A stretch of DNA of 64,000 nucleotides from Gracilaria domingensis (taxonomy: Eukaryota > Rhodophyta > Florideophyceae > Gracilariales > Gracilariaceae). Of this stretch, positions 20,710-33,500 are shown one piece after another (position 1 is the stretch's first letter; the number at the start of each line of letters is the position of its first letter). The translations under genes were made by a program, and so were the position numbers. Below the pieces are notes generated by a model that ran no database searches, was not told the DNA's origin, and saw nothing but the letters and a program-made list of their open reading frames with translations. The DNA is taken from assembly GCA_022539475.1 (NCBI GenBank), contig VCMS01000005.1:186001-250000 (forward strand). Direction: 5' to 3'.

Positions 20710-21189
20710 TGTTGGGGATAGCTTCGAGATTCATGTGTTTCAGGTCCTAAGCGTCGGCAGGAATGAGAAGTGCTTCTGCTCTCTTCGATATTAAAATTGG
20801 TTGTGTGAAGGAGCTTGCCACTTCATATTTGTTTAGGCATACTTCTTCAATGCGGACATTTACGTCCCAACTAGCCGTTGCGGAACTACAGAGAGTTCTC
20901 TCTGCCTTAGACGTATAAGAATTGATCGATTTCTTGTGTAATCAATGTTTGCAAATTTAGATTGCGGTGTTTTGCTATCATACAGTACTCATACATGTAT
21001 TAGACAAATGAGGCAGCGATTCTGTGCGACAGTATCATTATGATCATGATATCATATTATCAACTCGCACTTCGAGGTTCGGCTTACGGTCAGCTGCTCC
21101 CTAATTAGGAAATGGTAGAAGCTCGAACTTGCTACTTTCTTCTTTTCTTGCCCCTCCCTTCTAGAGAAGCCGAAACACTTTTTAAATGC

Positions 21190-21492
21190 CACTACCTAAT
21201 TAAATCTATCGTTGTTTTGTCTCTACTCTTCTTCTTCTTCTTCTTCTCTACTCTATTGTGAACCTGGCAGTTCGTTTTGCCGTGGCGAGTTTGTACGCGG
21301 ACAACAAAATAGAAGGTGATCTGCATCGTTTTTAATGTTCGTGCAAAAATCGCAACGAGCCGGGATTTTGTCGACATGTGTTGCATCCGGGTGTAGGCAA
21401 CTTATGTTCTTATCCTTCTTCGCAAGAGAAAACAGTTTTCTACCTGTAGATAACTTTACTGAAGCTATATAATCGGGGGCTATCGTCCGCAT
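21190..21492 (-). mobile_element. LINE (non-LTR retrotransposon) 3' remnant
   Basis: On the minus strand the frame 21492-21253 (79 aa) ends with C-D-F-C-x8-H-L-L-F-C-C-P, the Cys-x2-Cys...His...Cys finger that closes ORF2 of many LINEs, preceded by a short basic/hydrophobic stretch like the end of the reverse-transcriptase protein (STGRKLFSLAKK). Downstream (21247-21190) come AGA triplets and the words gacaaaacaacgatagattt, which recur in similar form near 46600-46646. No reverse-transcriptase domain is left, so it is a 5'-truncated fragment. Confidence 0.5.
21229..21247. repeat. (TTC)n microsatellite
   Basis: About six TTC triplets in tandem, directly after the LINE remnant's coding end on the minus strand (read there as GAA/AGA repeats). 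It may be part of the element's 3' tail. Confidence 0.85.
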
Positions 21493-21765
21493 TGAAGAAG
21501 AAAAACATTTTCATACATGTTGGCTCGCATTCGAAGCAAGTTGCGCTTCGTTCGGGATCTTCCCCGACAAAGTGGTTTTCGGAAGGCGTACTTCTCCCTC
21601 AGCATGAGACAAAATTATTTATTAGTTACAAATAAAGTGGACTATAGGGTGTACCATTGTAGCAAAGGCCCAATCCCTCTACATCTAAACCTAAATCTAC
21701 ACAGTCGAAGGAGGATGAAGTTAATGTGCATTTACATGCCTCTAGCCACTCCACAGCAGAGGAAA

Positions 21766-24700
21766 TTATCCCACACTACGAGCCCTCTTCATACAAGACA
21801 AAGATCGGGAAAGTGCGTCTGGATAATGGACTTTGTCAACAGCGAGTTCCCCTTGCGCTTTGTTCACGCGCTTTGCGATCTCCAGCATCACTTTCTTCTC
21901 TGTTAACCATTCGAATTCGAACAACTTCGGTTCCCACCCATTATATATAGCCCGAGCTCTCTCAACACAGGTATCATCTGTGAACCGAGTCAACCATTCT
22001 ATCTCCACCACTTTTCCGGCAAGACTTTTGGCGACGCCAGCCTCTGCCTCAGAGACCGATTTCCAGGGTTGCAGGCGGCTTATAATACTATCGAAGCATT
22101 TCAATGTAGTTGAGTTCACCCAGGCTTGTGTTACTTGTATATTTCTTTCGCTTCTCGGTGCTTTCTTTCGACATCCTCCGTTCTGGAGCCATTCGATAAC
22201 ACATCGAGCAATCAGATCATTGCTCTTGCCTTCCAAGGATTGAGGGCTAACTCCTTGGTGCGATGTGCCCGTCGAGTTCGATTCGTTCACGCGGCCATCT
22301 CGAAGCAGGGGTGTTGAGCATTGGGAAAAGGAATTGGACATCTGTTGATAGCTAGGGAATCCAACTGGAAGACCAGGTTCGAGTTGGCGCTCCGGCTTTT
22401 CCGTATTTCTCCCTGGGGCGATGCTGTTGATAGACTCGTTCCCATCTGACCTACTTGCGACCTCGCGGTTATTTCGTCGAGGTCCACTGGTCGGTGTGTG
22501 GTTTTCTTCCAAAAGCTTTACCTTCGGACTTGATTGCGCCACCTCGCTTTGGATTCTTCTATAGTCTTCCCCCACAGTTGTCTTGACATCCTGAAGTGCA
22601 GAATGGAATAGTGTGGATGTCACTTGGGTTATCCTCTGAGCGATTTCTTTAGAGGAAGACTTAAATCTAAGCCTCTCAACCACTAGGCTTTCCTGCGCTT
22701 CCGACAGAATTTGCTGATTCATCTCGGCCATCTTCTTGTCAAGTGACTTTTCTAGAACCTTCAAGAAGTTATCGGAGCTACTCTTACAATCTCGATCGAC
22801 TTTCTCAATTCTTGTGCCGAGTTGAGCAATATCTCTCGACATGGAATCAACGCTCTTCTTTAGACCCTCGAACTCCTCTTTAGTCTTTTTGCTGATCATC
22901 GAAAACTTGTCATCCACTGTTCTCAGTGCATCGGACATAAGACGCTCTATGTCTTCCGAATCGTTCTTCATCTCGGGAACAACAGAGATGCGAGTGGCAG
23001 GTTGGACACTAGCTACCACGTAAGAGGGAACAATCCTTGGTTGAAGAATGCTGGCGCCACCTTGGTCGTAAGGGTTTCGCGGTGTGGTGGCAAATGGGAG
23101 CTGAGTGCTAACGCTGAATGCTGGTGTGACCATCGGAGCACTGGTTGTTCGCTGGGAGCTGATAATCGCGGAAGGATCCACAACGTTAGGTGTCGTTGAG
23201 ACTTGACGTTGCAAATTTGCCCGGGTTTTCGCCGTGGCAGAGTTGAGAGGCCCTGACGTTAGGGCTTGGCTTCCTGTCGACAAAAACGTTGTCGCACCAG
23301 CGACAAGAGGAGGAACTCTGTTCGTCCCGTGTGCCCATTGCAACGTTGTTTCACAGGGCGACACCGACGCGTCTCTGGTCGTGTGGTCTAACTCGTTCAT
23401 TCTATTTCCAGCGGATGCTGCTTCCGATGAAACTCGAATACCGCCTTGGGGATTCCGCGTATCATTCACATCTCGAAGTCCTGCAGGGTGTGCCGTGCTT
23501 GACAGGGGTTTTCTCCTCTTCGTGGCACCTGCCAAATTACCATACTCAGATGCACTTCGCTTTCGCCCTCTTTCAACCCCACTTTCTTTGTCCACATGGG
23601 CACGTCTTGTGGCTCTCAATGGTTGAAGCTCTTTCGACAGCCCAGAGTTGATCGAGGGGGTGCTTCCTTTTGCAATGATAGATACTTGCTTTGTCCCCGT
23701 CTCTTGTAAATTCGATGCCTTAGGGTTCGCCACGGCCTGGAGCGAAGACGATGTTTGTGGAGCCGATTGCTGTGTTTGGATCCTTCTCCCGTTCAGCGTA
23801 GAAGCCGCACAAGATACATTTGGCAGGCTCGGGAGCGGTGGCGCAGCATACAACCGTGTAGTTGTTGATGTTGTAGCTGCATATAATTTCGATGCTGAGC
23901 TTGAAGCGGTTCTGCTGTTTGGAACCAAAGCTAGAGATCGTGCTGATCCTAGATGGCTCTGAAATAAAACCCCCGGAAGGCCATTGTTTTGGAGATTAGA
24001 ACTCCCGCGGTGAGGCTGCGTAACATCTTTGGGGCTCGATACGAGGCTTTGGATAGAAATACTTCCAGAGGATTTCGGCATGGACGGTCGAGGTAGCTGG
24101 GGTTGAGTTTTGCGACCATCCGTGTGTGATTTTGAACGTCCTAGAGGTATACAAGCTTCTTGCGTCGCGACTGTGGTCGTTGTCCCTACAGACTGTGAGT
24201 TCGGCATGTCACGAGTCATTGACGCATTTTCTAAATGCACACGGGGAGGAGTTGGACTACTGATGCGAGGAATGGGCTTCATAGGGGTGTTTGGTCCTAA
24301 GCGTTGATCTATACCGGATGAGTGTCGAGAAGAACCAGCATTTTCATAAATATGAGATTGTGTTCTAGGCACATCCATTCGTAGGGATCTTGAAGAATAA
24401 GATACTGACAGAGGCTTATTTCTAGGGATTCGCTCGTTTGAAACAACCTTGGGTGAAGGATGCCTAGCCTTCTTTCGCATGACTGCGGAGTCAATTGGGA
24501 GTTGCTTCGACGTGTTTGAACTTCCTGCCTTCACAATTTCTGCGCGTGCATCCGCGACTTGCTTCGGCATGGTGCTTGTATTAATATCAGCTGGTTCGAT
24601 TGCTGATTTCGATTGTCCAACATATGTCGACTTCATAGCTTCTGAAACAACAGACTTTGATTGTGATACTCGAGACTTCAATTTAGGGGTTGCATGGTTG

Positions 24701-26964
24701 GGAGCGTTCGTCTTTGGCCTTTCGTGGGAACCATTCTCCACAGTAGCTTTGAAAGTACGTGGCCCAGCACTTGAACCTGATGGCACCTGTCGATGGTCGC
24801 CCGCTGAGATGGTTCTTTGCATGGACAGCGTGCTAGCCTGCGTAGGTGTGGCGATCTTCTTGCTCTGTGGGGCTGATACAGACTGCTTTGTCACACTTGT
24901 CTGTGGAATAGTATTAGCAGAGCGTTTGGACGGCACCATGGCTTGTGCCTTCGTTACGACCGCCTTGTTCTGCGTTGATGGCATTAACTGTTTTGTCAAA
25001 CTTCTCTGCGACACGACATTAGCAGGGCGCTCCGACGGTGTTTCAGTCCTTGTGGATGTTGCGACCATCTTGTTTTGTGTGGACGACATGAGCTGTTTTG
25101 GCAGGCTTTTCTGCGGCCCGACATTAATGGAGGGGGGGATGTTGTGAGTTCGCGCTACAGCAATGCCTGCCTGAGCGCCTGTGGAGAGCGGTGTAGTTGT
25201 CCTATGGGAATCCTTTTCAGTTCCTCCGTTATTCTTCTGTGGGGTGTGCTTCGCATTCTTTGCTGAGCCAGGAGATTTAAGGTGTAGGCTCGACTGCTTT
25301 CGGACCGCTACGGATGTGTTCGGATCAACGTTTGTTGGATTTCGAGACGGAAGGCCCACGACATTACCGGAGCTGCTGTTTGGTTTTACCCCTATTGTTT
25401 GCTGAGTCTTCGTGGCAGGACTTGTAGTTGCACCCGACATCTTGGTCTTCGCTTCGGGAAATGTACCATGCGAAACCGATTGATTGCCCATTGACGGTTT
25501 AGACATTTTAACCGCGGGAGCAAGGACGATGTGAGGGGGTTCTGAAGTTGTCTGCACTGCAGGACCATTAGTAGTTCTCTGGAGATTCCGAGTGAGTAGA
25601 GTCTTCGATTTCGTGACCGTGATTGAATTACTCTTGGTCACATCTGTTGTCGTGCGCCCCATTCTTTCACTCCTGCCGTTAACACCTGTGCTCTGTGTGT
25701 TCTTATTCACTGTGGCTTCCTTCGAGGTAGTCTGTGCAGCAGCTTTCGATGCACGCATGTGTGGGCTCGATACGGATGGCTTGCCAGTCTTTCTCCTTTG
25801 TGAGACAAGATTCGAAGTCGCATCCTGAACGGCTCCTTTGCGATGAGTGAGCTTTGGCAAAGCCGTGGCTGCGATCCCTGCAGAACTTTTCGAAACTGAG
25901 CGCTCCTGCATGGACAGAGAGAGTTTCCCGCTCGTTGTTTTCGATGTTATATTGCGCACATCGGGATTTACGGGCAAGCCGCTAGCCGCTTTCGCAGTCG
26001 CCCTGGAACCGGAAACGATTGAGCGGTTGACTGCGGACGGCGGAAGCTTTAGAGGGGGCGATTCGGGTGGATTTGCTGGTGGCTTGTTTCGATTGGGAGA
26101 GAGTTGGTAGGCAGCCAACGGAGCTGGACTAATAATTGGGTCGGCGCGATTCCCGAGAGCGGACGGTGCATTGTTAGGTGAAGTGTAGTTGTTCGGGGCT
26201 GAAAGCGAGGCAGATTGAGCGGAATAGGAGTTTCGATGATCTTTGTGGCAGTTAGGAGAAGTACGGGGAGGAATGGATTGAATAGCAGTGTGGGGGGACT
26301 TGTGGTGCGTGGAGCGGTTTTGGGTCGTAGACTTATTCCCACGAGCGTAATGGTGTTGCAGCTCGGAGGTATCGGCTGCAGATGAGGTATCGCCTCCGTA
26401 TCCCCTATCGAGGATCTCCTCTTCGATTACCTCGTGCTCAATGTCGGACACAATAGGGTCTGAAACATCGGAGGCGCGATGGTCTGAAACGCCACGCGGG
26501 TTGCGCTGAACGGGCACCTCTTCAATCTCAACGTCCGACTGCTGCGTGCTGAGGCTGAGAGAGCCGTCCAGCGTGATGACGGCGTCGTTGGAGTGGTGCG
26601 TGCGTTGCTTGTGACGCGCTCGCTTCGGCGGGGATTCGGGGTCGCCGTCGTCGTCGACGTCGTCGTCGTCGTCAATAACAATGGGCTCCGGCTCGTGAGT
26701 GGTGAAGAGGTTTCTCGAACGCTTTCTGGGACTGGCAGAGTGGGCTCGGGAGACGCGCTCGGCGGCATTGCCCCTGAAACGCCAGCGTTCGTTGGACAGG
26801 CGGAGCTTCTCCACCTCGCCATCCAGATAGGTGATGCGGTACCTGCCGTTGCTGAGAATGTCGTCAATGATGCCGGGGTAGTACTGCCTGTCAGCCGGCC
26901 ACCACACCTCGATTTCGTCACCGGCCTGCACCTGGTCGATGAGGTAGTCGTTGCGCAGTGCCAT
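21766..26964 (-). CDS. Giant Tudor-domain protein with coiled coil and a new C-terminal domain (paralogue A)
   Basis: 1732 aa in a single exon from the ATG at 26964 (MALRNDYL). Residues about 12-62 form a Tudor domain close to those of plant PDS5C and MSH6: GDEIEVWWPADRQYYPGIID, then Y-L-D-G-E-V-E-K-L-R-L...E-R-W-R-F; the aromatic W-W, Y-Y and W-R-F positions are typical of methyl-lysine readers. An acidic stretch (IDDDDDVDDD) and basic patch (PRKRSR) follow, then about 1200 residues of Ser/Thr/Pro-rich disorder. A coiled coil lies at about 1350-1500 (IERLMSDALRTVDDKFSMIS and onward). The last ~140 residues form a domain shared with paralogue B: ERARAIYNGWEPKLFEFEWL then TEKKVML. A nuclear chromatin scaffold or reader role is inferred. 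Divergent from paralogue B. Confidence 0.8.
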   Translation of the reverse strand: MALRNDYLIDQVQAGDEIEVWWPADRQYYPGIIDDILSNGRYRITYLDGEVEKLRLSNERWRFRGNAAERVSRAHSASPRKRSRNLFTTHEPEPIVIDDDDDVDDDGDPESPPKRARHKQRTHHSNDAVITLDGSLSLSTQQSDVEIEEVPVQRNPRGVSDHRASDVSDPIVSDIEHEVIEEEILDRGYGGDTSSAADTSELQHHYARGNKSTTQNRSTHHKSPHTAIQSIPPRTSPNCHKDHRNSYSAQSASLSAPNNYTSPNNAPSALGNRADPIISPAPLAAYQLSPNRNKPPANPPESPPLKLPPSAVNRSIVSGSRATAKAASGLPVNPDVRNITSKTTSGKLSLSMQERSVSKSSAGIAATALPKLTHRKGAVQDATSNLVSQRRKTGKPSVSSPHMRASKAAAQTTSKEATVNKNTQSTGVNGRSERMGRTTTDVTKSNSITVTKSKTLLTRNLQRTTNGPAVQTTSEPPHIVLAPAVKMSKPSMGNQSVSHGTFPEAKTKMSGATTSPATKTQQTIGVKPNSSSGNVVGLPSRNPTNVDPNTSVAVRKQSSLHLKSPGSAKNAKHTPQKNNGGTEKDSHRTTTPLSTGAQAGIAVARTHNIPPSINVGPQKSLPKQLMSSTQNKMVATSTRTETPSERPANVVSQRSLTKQLMPSTQNKAVVTKAQAMVPSKRSANTIPQTSVTKQSVSAPQSKKIATPTQASTLSMQRTISAGDHRQVPSGSSAGPRTFKATVENGSHERPKTNAPNHATPKLKSRVSQSKSVVSEAMKSTYVGQSKSAIEPADINTSTMPKQVADARAEIVKAGSSNTSKQLPIDSAVMRKKARHPSPKVVSNERIPRNKPLSVSYSSRSLRMDVPRTQSHIYENAGSSRHSSGIDQRLGPNTPMKPIPRISSPTPPRVHLENASMTRDMPNSQSVGTTTTVATQEACIPLGRSKSHTDGRKTQPQLPRPSMPKSSGSISIQSLVSSPKDVTQPHRGSSNLQNNGLPGVLFQSHLGSARSLALVPNSRTASSSASKLYAATTSTTTRLYAAPPLPSLPNVSCAASTLNGRRIQTQQSAPQTSSSLQAVANPKASNLQETGTKQVSIIAKGSTPSINSGLSKELQPLRATRRAHVDKESGVERGRKRSASEYGNLAGATKRRKPLSSTAHPAGLRDVNDTRNPQGGIRVSSEAASAGNRMNELDHTTRDASVSPCETTLQWAHGTNRVPPLVAGATTFLSTGSQALTSGPLNSATAKTRANLQRQVSTTPNVVDPSAIISSQRTTSAPMVTPAFSVSTQLPFATTPRNPYDQGGASILQPRIVPSYVVASVQPATRISVVPEMKNDSEDIERLMSDALRTVDDKFSMISKKTKEEFEGLKKSVDSMSRDIAQLGTRIEKVDRDCKSSSDNFLKVLEKSLDKKMAEMNQQILSEAQESLVVERLRFKSSSKEIAQRITQVTSTLFHSALQDVKTTVGEDYRRIQSEVAQSSPKVKLLEENHTPTSGPRRNNREVASRSDGNESINSIAPGRNTEKPERQLEPGLPVGFPSYQQMSNSFSQCSTPLLRDGRVNESNSTGTSHQGVSPQSLEGKSNDLIARCVIEWLQNGGCRKKAPRSERNIQVTQAWVNSTTLKCFDSIISRLQPWKSVSEAEAGVAKSLAGKVVEIEWLTRFTDDTCVERARAIYNGWEPKLFEFEWLTEKKVMLEIAKRVNKAQGELAVDKVHYPDALSRSLSCMKRARSVG

Positions 26965-27514
26965 GATGGTGAAGACGGGCAACTGAGAGGCCGACGCGCG
27001 GCGGCGGGGGCGGCGGCAGCGACCGAGGGCGACGGCGCGAGCGGGGCAGCGCACCTGCGGCACTTCGCAGGCACCAACGGTAGCGTAGCTTTGTAATCAC
27101 TCGAGCGAGCGGCGCGCAGAGCGAGCGCGCATGGGCGAGCGGCACGTGCGGAGCGCGGCGGTGCACAAACGCGCCGCGAAGGACACACCGCGGCTGCTCG
27201 CGTCCGCGCTCGCGCGCAAGCCTACTAGTCGCGAGGATGCGCCGGCCAGCGCAGACAGAGCCACCGGTCCGAAACGACAGTACCCTGCTGACAGCGTCTT
27301 ACAGCGCGCCCACGCGTGACGCGCTGCGCGCGCTTGGCAAGCGCCGCAGCGCGCGAGCGCGCCAAAACAGAAACGGCGAAAACGCGCGCGCGCGCAACCC
27401 GCAAAAAGCGCGCCACTTCCGGCGCCAGCTCCGCCGCGCCCACGTCGTCCTCACCTCAGCCGCTGCCCGCGCCGCGCGCACCGCCCTCGCCGCGCGCCTT
27501 GCACCGCCTTCACC
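26965..27514. promoter_or_regulatory. CG-rich bidirectional promoter of the two giant Tudor genes
   Basis: 550 bp between the ATGs at 26964 (minus) and 27515 (plus). 27080-27430 is packed with gcgc words; small open frames in it come from composition. No TATA box seen. As paralogues A and B share domains, a common promoter suggests co-expression; this is inference. Confidence 0.5.
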
Positions 27515-30500
27515 ATGGGTCGGCAACCGCCCACGCTGGGCGCCGACGAAAATCCGCCGTCGCCGCTGCCGCCCCCTACCCCGTACACCGAGCCGCCCAC
27601 CCCGCTTGACATGCCCGAGTCGCCCGTCGCGCTGCCGCGCTCGCTATCGCCGCGCCTGCGTCCGCTGCGCCGCCTCGCCGCGCGAAAGGACCCCGCCAGC
27701 GATAAGCTTTCCGCTCGCTCCCGTCGCCACGGCGATGGCGCTACCTCCGCCAATTCCACGTCGCCGTCACCGCCGCCTGCTGCCCCTGCGCAGAATGCGC
27801 CGCACTCGGACCTTCCGCAGAAAGAGGTCGCTGCGTCTGAGCATACACCTCCGGACAAGTCGCCCGAGCCGCGCACGCGATCTCTTGCTGAGAAGCCGCC
27901 GGAACCCCAAATCGATGCCTCTGCGCCTGCTGATATTTCTGATGCTGCTGCCGCCGCTTCGCCGGAACAACCGCCCACTGCGTCGCCTCCATCTGCGCCT
28001 GAACATCAATCTGATTTGCCGCGCAAGCCTGCCTCGTCCGACATGCCACCCGATGAGCCAGAGGCTGAGCCAGTGGTTGAACCAGAGGCTCAGCCACCCG
28101 CTGATGCCATGAATGTTGATAATCCCGTTTCTCAGGAATTACAAACCGAACAGGAGCCCCCACACCCCGGGAAAGACCAATCTGAGTCTGCTGCACACCC
28201 TTCGGATCCCTCTCAACAAACCGAACACCAGAATCACCCTGCTCTGTCACGCGAGCGCGACAAGTCTGCGCAGCCCGCCACACGGCGTTTGGCTCTGTCC
28301 GGTGCTGCGTTACACGAAGCCGCAGAGAAGACCGATTTAGCATCTGTGGAACCCACACTAGAAGCTGCTTCCAACACCGAGCCACCTGCAGAGGGCAATG
28401 CTCAAGTAGATGAGGCCATGCCTGACATTCAGCAGCGAACCAGTCCCGACGCCATAGCGCATGACAAGCCCGATGCCCCCTCTCCTCCAAATTCTAATGC
28501 TCTGCCCGACCTCCCCGAAACTGGAACGCAAGTGCAAGATGAAATCACACCCTCTGTTCCCGACAAGCCGCGCAATGATCAACCCACATCGCCTCCTCCG
28601 CACACCCCTCTGCAACCGATGGATACGTCTGCACCGCAACCAACGTCTGGTGAAGTGATAGATTTGGCTGATGGCGCAACACAGCCGAATCAAGTAAGCT
28701 CGAAAACCCCGCGTCCCCGCCAACTTGCGGTTCGTAGCGATTTTAACAAGTTTGAAAGACGACAATTAGCTGTGCGTACGCAAGAGCCGGAGGATCTACC
28801 TCATGAATCATCGGCAACCCCACTGTCGTCCTCACCGTCACCTGATGTATCCAAAAGTTTAAGGGGTGGTCCAAGATCCAGAACGCGAAAACGACATAGT
28901 TCACCAGACGAATTCGAGGGGCCGACATCTCGTTATGGTACTAGAAGCGCTACGAAAGAAACAGGATTCCTTCCGAACCGCCCGCGCACTCGACGTTACT
29001 CCGAACCAGCCATTACCACCATATCTGAACGAACAAGAAGCAGAAAGAAGTCGCAAATACAACCGGTGAAATCGCAAATACAACCGGTGAAAGGAGATAG
29101 GCTACGCGTCTTGTGGCACATTGACCTCCTTTACTACGAGGGAGTGGTTGACAGTGTACTCCACTACCGTGGGAAACAATTCTTTGATCTTACGTATGAT
29201 TCCGGAGAGAAAGAATTCTACTTGGACCTCTCCACGCGCAAATGGCGTTTTGCGGATGGGAGAGATGGAAACGACTCAGATGATAGTATACCAGAGCCTC
29301 AAGGGCTACCAGACTACGCAGAATTCCCTAAAGTTGGCGACAAGGTGCTGGTTATGTGGCATGTTGATGCGCAATACTATCCTGGTGTAGTCAAGGATAT
29401 TCTCAAGGTTGACAATGGGTGGTTTTATGACGTCGACTACGACGGCGGTGATCGCGAATTCTTCCTAGATTTGCATGTGAGAAAGTGGAAGTATGCTTTG
29501 GGCGGCGAGGCAAAGAAAAGGAAGCGGAAGATCGTACCACCGGCCAAACGCGCACCTCGAGAGAAAATTAAACGAGCAGCGAGGAAGTCAACAGGAGGTG
29601 GTAACTCGGCATACGAACCTCCCCCCAGTTCTTCGATGGCCACCGGAGATTCTCTTGATATCTTGGAATCAAGCGAGCACCAACCATCTCGATCGTTACG
29701 AAAGGTGGAGAGTTTGCTCGAGGACAAGGAGCGTCAAGAGCAGGAGCGAAGATCTCGGGAAGAACAGAAGAAAAGAGTAGCAGATCAACGACGAATGGAA
29801 GCGAAACGGGTACAGGCCCTTGCTCAGGAGCGAGAAGAGCAATTGCGAAGAGCCAATATTCCGAAAGGCATTGAACGTGAGCAGGACTCTGCGGTGGGAC
29901 TGCCAAGTAATCTGTCAGATGTTGGAGATGTTGCTGGTCCTAAGCCTTCTGTGACAAAGCCATCAACGGATATGCAGCCGACACAGGCGGAGCAATTGGA
30001 GCCCGCCATTGTTCTTGACCTCCCGGAGCTCGAAGATGAAACCTTTGAGAATATGATGGAAGATATTGGTGCACCGCTTGCTCCATCGTCTACCAAGAAG
30101 CGTCCGCGATCACCTGTGTCAGCGGTCGATGACGATGAGCAGGCCAAGCGAAAGAAAGGTTTCTCTTCAGCCGGGAAAACTCGAAATCTTGCTGCGCGCG
30201 AGAACCTGGACATTCCATCTGGGGAGGACTTTGTCAGTGACACAGTGAGAAATATTGGCGCACTTCAAAACCTCCCAATTCAAGAGATCAATGTATCGAG
30301 TACCGCACCATCCCCTCCTCAAAGACTATCGTCGCAGCATCAGGGAGAACTTTTTGCTTCAATCAAACAGTCTCATCTTCCACCGAACGCTGCTCCCCCT
30401 GCGCGGAAGACAGTGCAGCAGCGGGCTCGTTCAGCCCCTCGCACGCAACTCGCTCAACAGCATGTCTTGCAGTCAGAACCTGATTTCATTCCACGTCCTC

Positions 30501-33500
30501 GTTCCGTATCAAGGGCAAGGTCGAGGTCGCGACGACCTACTTCGCGAAGACGGACCACTTCTCCACATTCGTTCATTGAAAGACGAAGACTCATGTCGAA
30601 GGACAAGACCCCTATGTATACTCCTGCGTCCGAATATGGGTGGATGAGACCCTCCGCGTATTTGTCACAAAAGCGGGTAAGTTCGGCTAAGAAGGCAAAG
30701 ACTACTGTCGCAGACATAGTGTCAGTGTCAGGTCTGGTGGCGAAGAGATGGATCGAAGAGAACACAAAGCAAATTTCAGCCAACCTGAAGAACATGGAAA
30801 ACGAGCTTTCTAAGATGAAAGCGACTCATGCTAAACACATGAAGACTGAGAAAATGCGTCAGAATCGAGCAACTGCTCGGCAGCCCAGGAAACCAGCTGG
30901 TCCAGAAATGTCCGATGAAGAGAAGGATGCTGTGCTGGGGGGTGTAGGGGGTGAGTTCATGGGGCTCATCAAGAGATATAGGACAGTGGTGGAACGACGA
31001 GAACAAGTCCTCATACAACAATTTGCTAGGTTCCGGAAAACGTTGGGATCGCAGAATTCGAAGCTTGTGTCAACTGGAAAACAACTAGAAAAGTTAGACA
31101 TTCGTGGTCTTAAAGCCCTCGACAATCTGCAACCCATCACCAGAAGCAAGCTTGACATACCTCCACCTCTGCCGCCAAGACAGAAGATGAATCTTAACCA
31201 CGTATCACCATTCAAATCTCCATTACCATTACTTCATCAAGATACGGTCCAGGTGCTACAAAACGCAGATAGCCCTCGAGGCAAACCTGTAGATCGACCT
31301 GATAAGTCTGATGCCGTTGCAAAGAGTCTCCGTCGAAAACTGGCAGATCTCGTCACAAGATCGGACTGGTTGGGGGAAGAAGTAAAGCGCTTGCAGAACC
31401 GAGAGAGGTTTTTGGTGAAGGAGAAGAGAGAGGCAATCGCGGAGCTGAACAAAATGCGCTCAGAGAGGAGTTCTCCACTTCTTAAGACAACCCCATCGTC
31501 AAGTTCCAGAGCGCTTCCACCTCGATCAACATCTGTAAGGACATCCGATAGACCACTGCTTAAGTTTTCTCCAGCGAAGCCGGTTGGAATTGTGAAGAAC
31601 AGAACTGCGATGGAAAGTCGCAGTTCGGGGCGCAGTGCTGGCTGCATAGCACCACGGAAGAACTTGCCACCTGGTAACATGAACTATAAACCACCGATGC
31701 AACAAACACCCTCTCAATCTCGATCTGAGTTGAAGTCAGCTAGAACGAGGTCGCCTACTGTGACTCCCGCTGTACTTTCGAAATCAGTTCCAATGCAGGA
31801 ACCACCACCAGTGCCCAAGCCAGCAACTTTCGTGACACCGACGTCGAATCCAATGGAGGATGTGACGAAACCGGAGGTTTCGGGAACTGCTTCCACCGAG
31901 ATTGAGAAAGGGTCAAACTTTACCGACGAACTGGGCAAGTCAATGGACAAACAAGCATGGGAGTTGCTTGCACTCATTTTCACTATTTGGTTGCTACAGG
32001 ATGAAGGTCGGAGCGAACCGCCGAAGGAACCTGGCGAGAAGATGGACTCTTGGGTTAGAGCATGTGTGAGGAACTGCCTCAAGCATGCTAGGATATATCT
32101 TGAGGCGACATCTGGTATTACTACAGCGAGACGAAGTCTAATGCATGACGTGGATGGCGAGAACGTGTACGTAAAATGGATTCTCGGCGATTCCGATGAG
32201 AACTTTGAGCGAGCTCGTTCGAACTATTCGCTTTGGGAACCGACACTCCTTGATGTTGAATGGCTTGCTGAGAAGAGAGTGCTTCTTGGTCTGAGCATAT
32301 GTTATAAGAAGGCCTGGGGTGAAACTTCTGCACGACAATATGAAACTACTCTCATGTATGCTAAGGCCATTGCTCACAAAGCTGTTTCAAACTTCGAGCT
32401 CTACATGCCTCATACTATTGTTCTAGGGGCGACTCAAGTTTCGGTTCCTTCTGCTACAGGGGCGGAGTCTCAATCTCTACCTTCCCAACCTGGAGTTGGT
32501 AACCTAAAACATGGATCCCTGACTGTGGGCAAAGATTCCGGTATTGTGTCAGGTCCTGTTGCTGTCACTGAAGCCAACGAACCTGCAGCTGTCAAACCTG
32601 TGACGCAGCCTTCAAATGTGCTCATTGCTCAGCCATCTCTTCAAGGTACCAGCTTGCCTCTTTCCGGCAGACCCGTAGTTGAACAACCTCTCAGTGTTAC
32701 ATCAAGTCAGCTCGAAGCCACAAAGACTTCACGCTCAGGAATGGGGAGGATAACTGCTGGAACATCGCTGACTGCACCTGTGTCAGAACCTATCCGCTCT
32801 AACGCACAAAGTGCTACAGACACGACACTAGCTGCTACACAGAATATTACGCCGGAGCCTGGATCTACTGATCCCCAAGCGAACCTTGCGGGCCATCGAC
32901 AGCCGAATACTGCGGCTAATCTGTCACCAGTGGTTCCTCCCGTTCCATCGCCGGCATCTAGGGCGAAAGCTCCAGCCGAATCGACCGAGTCCCATGAAAA
33001 GGACAACGCTGCTACTACTGACAGACCAGACCCAAGGCCTTCCCGAAGTACAGCTGAAGACGCTGTTGAGGAACGAAAGATTCCAAATCCTTCCGATAAC
33101 AAACCCGCTTTTGGAAGTCATGAAGGTGATAAAAATGGTGAGAAAGGTAAGATTTCGTTGGGAACTTCAGCGTCAAAAAGTCTAAACACTTCCGGAACAC
33201 CGCCTAGACTTAACGTACAAAGTCCGTCATCCACTTCTCTATTAGCAAAGGACGTTAACAAAGGTACCACTTCACCCACAAAATCTACAAGTTTCGTGAA
33301 CGAACAGGGCGCCCAGGCTTCAACAAATGATTCGCAAGAGAATAGAGCAAAACCAGGTGTTGCTGAACGTAACCACCGAAATATTGAGCAAAAGAATATG
33401 GGCGGTGGAGGTGGTGAGAAAACACGGAACTCGAGTTCTAACGGAAATGATCAACTCACTCAGGCAGATAACGTGGATATTTCTTTGTCTAAACAGTCTG

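Larger units (their letters stand above)
20710..21765. other. Gap with LINE remnant and simple repeat
   Basis: Lies between the 3' ends of the glycosyltransferase (plus) and the giant Tudor gene (minus). It contains the LINE C-terminal remnant at 21253-21492 and a (TTC)n run at 21229-21247. Nothing else was recognised; 20900-21100 is AT-rich. Confidence 0.5.
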
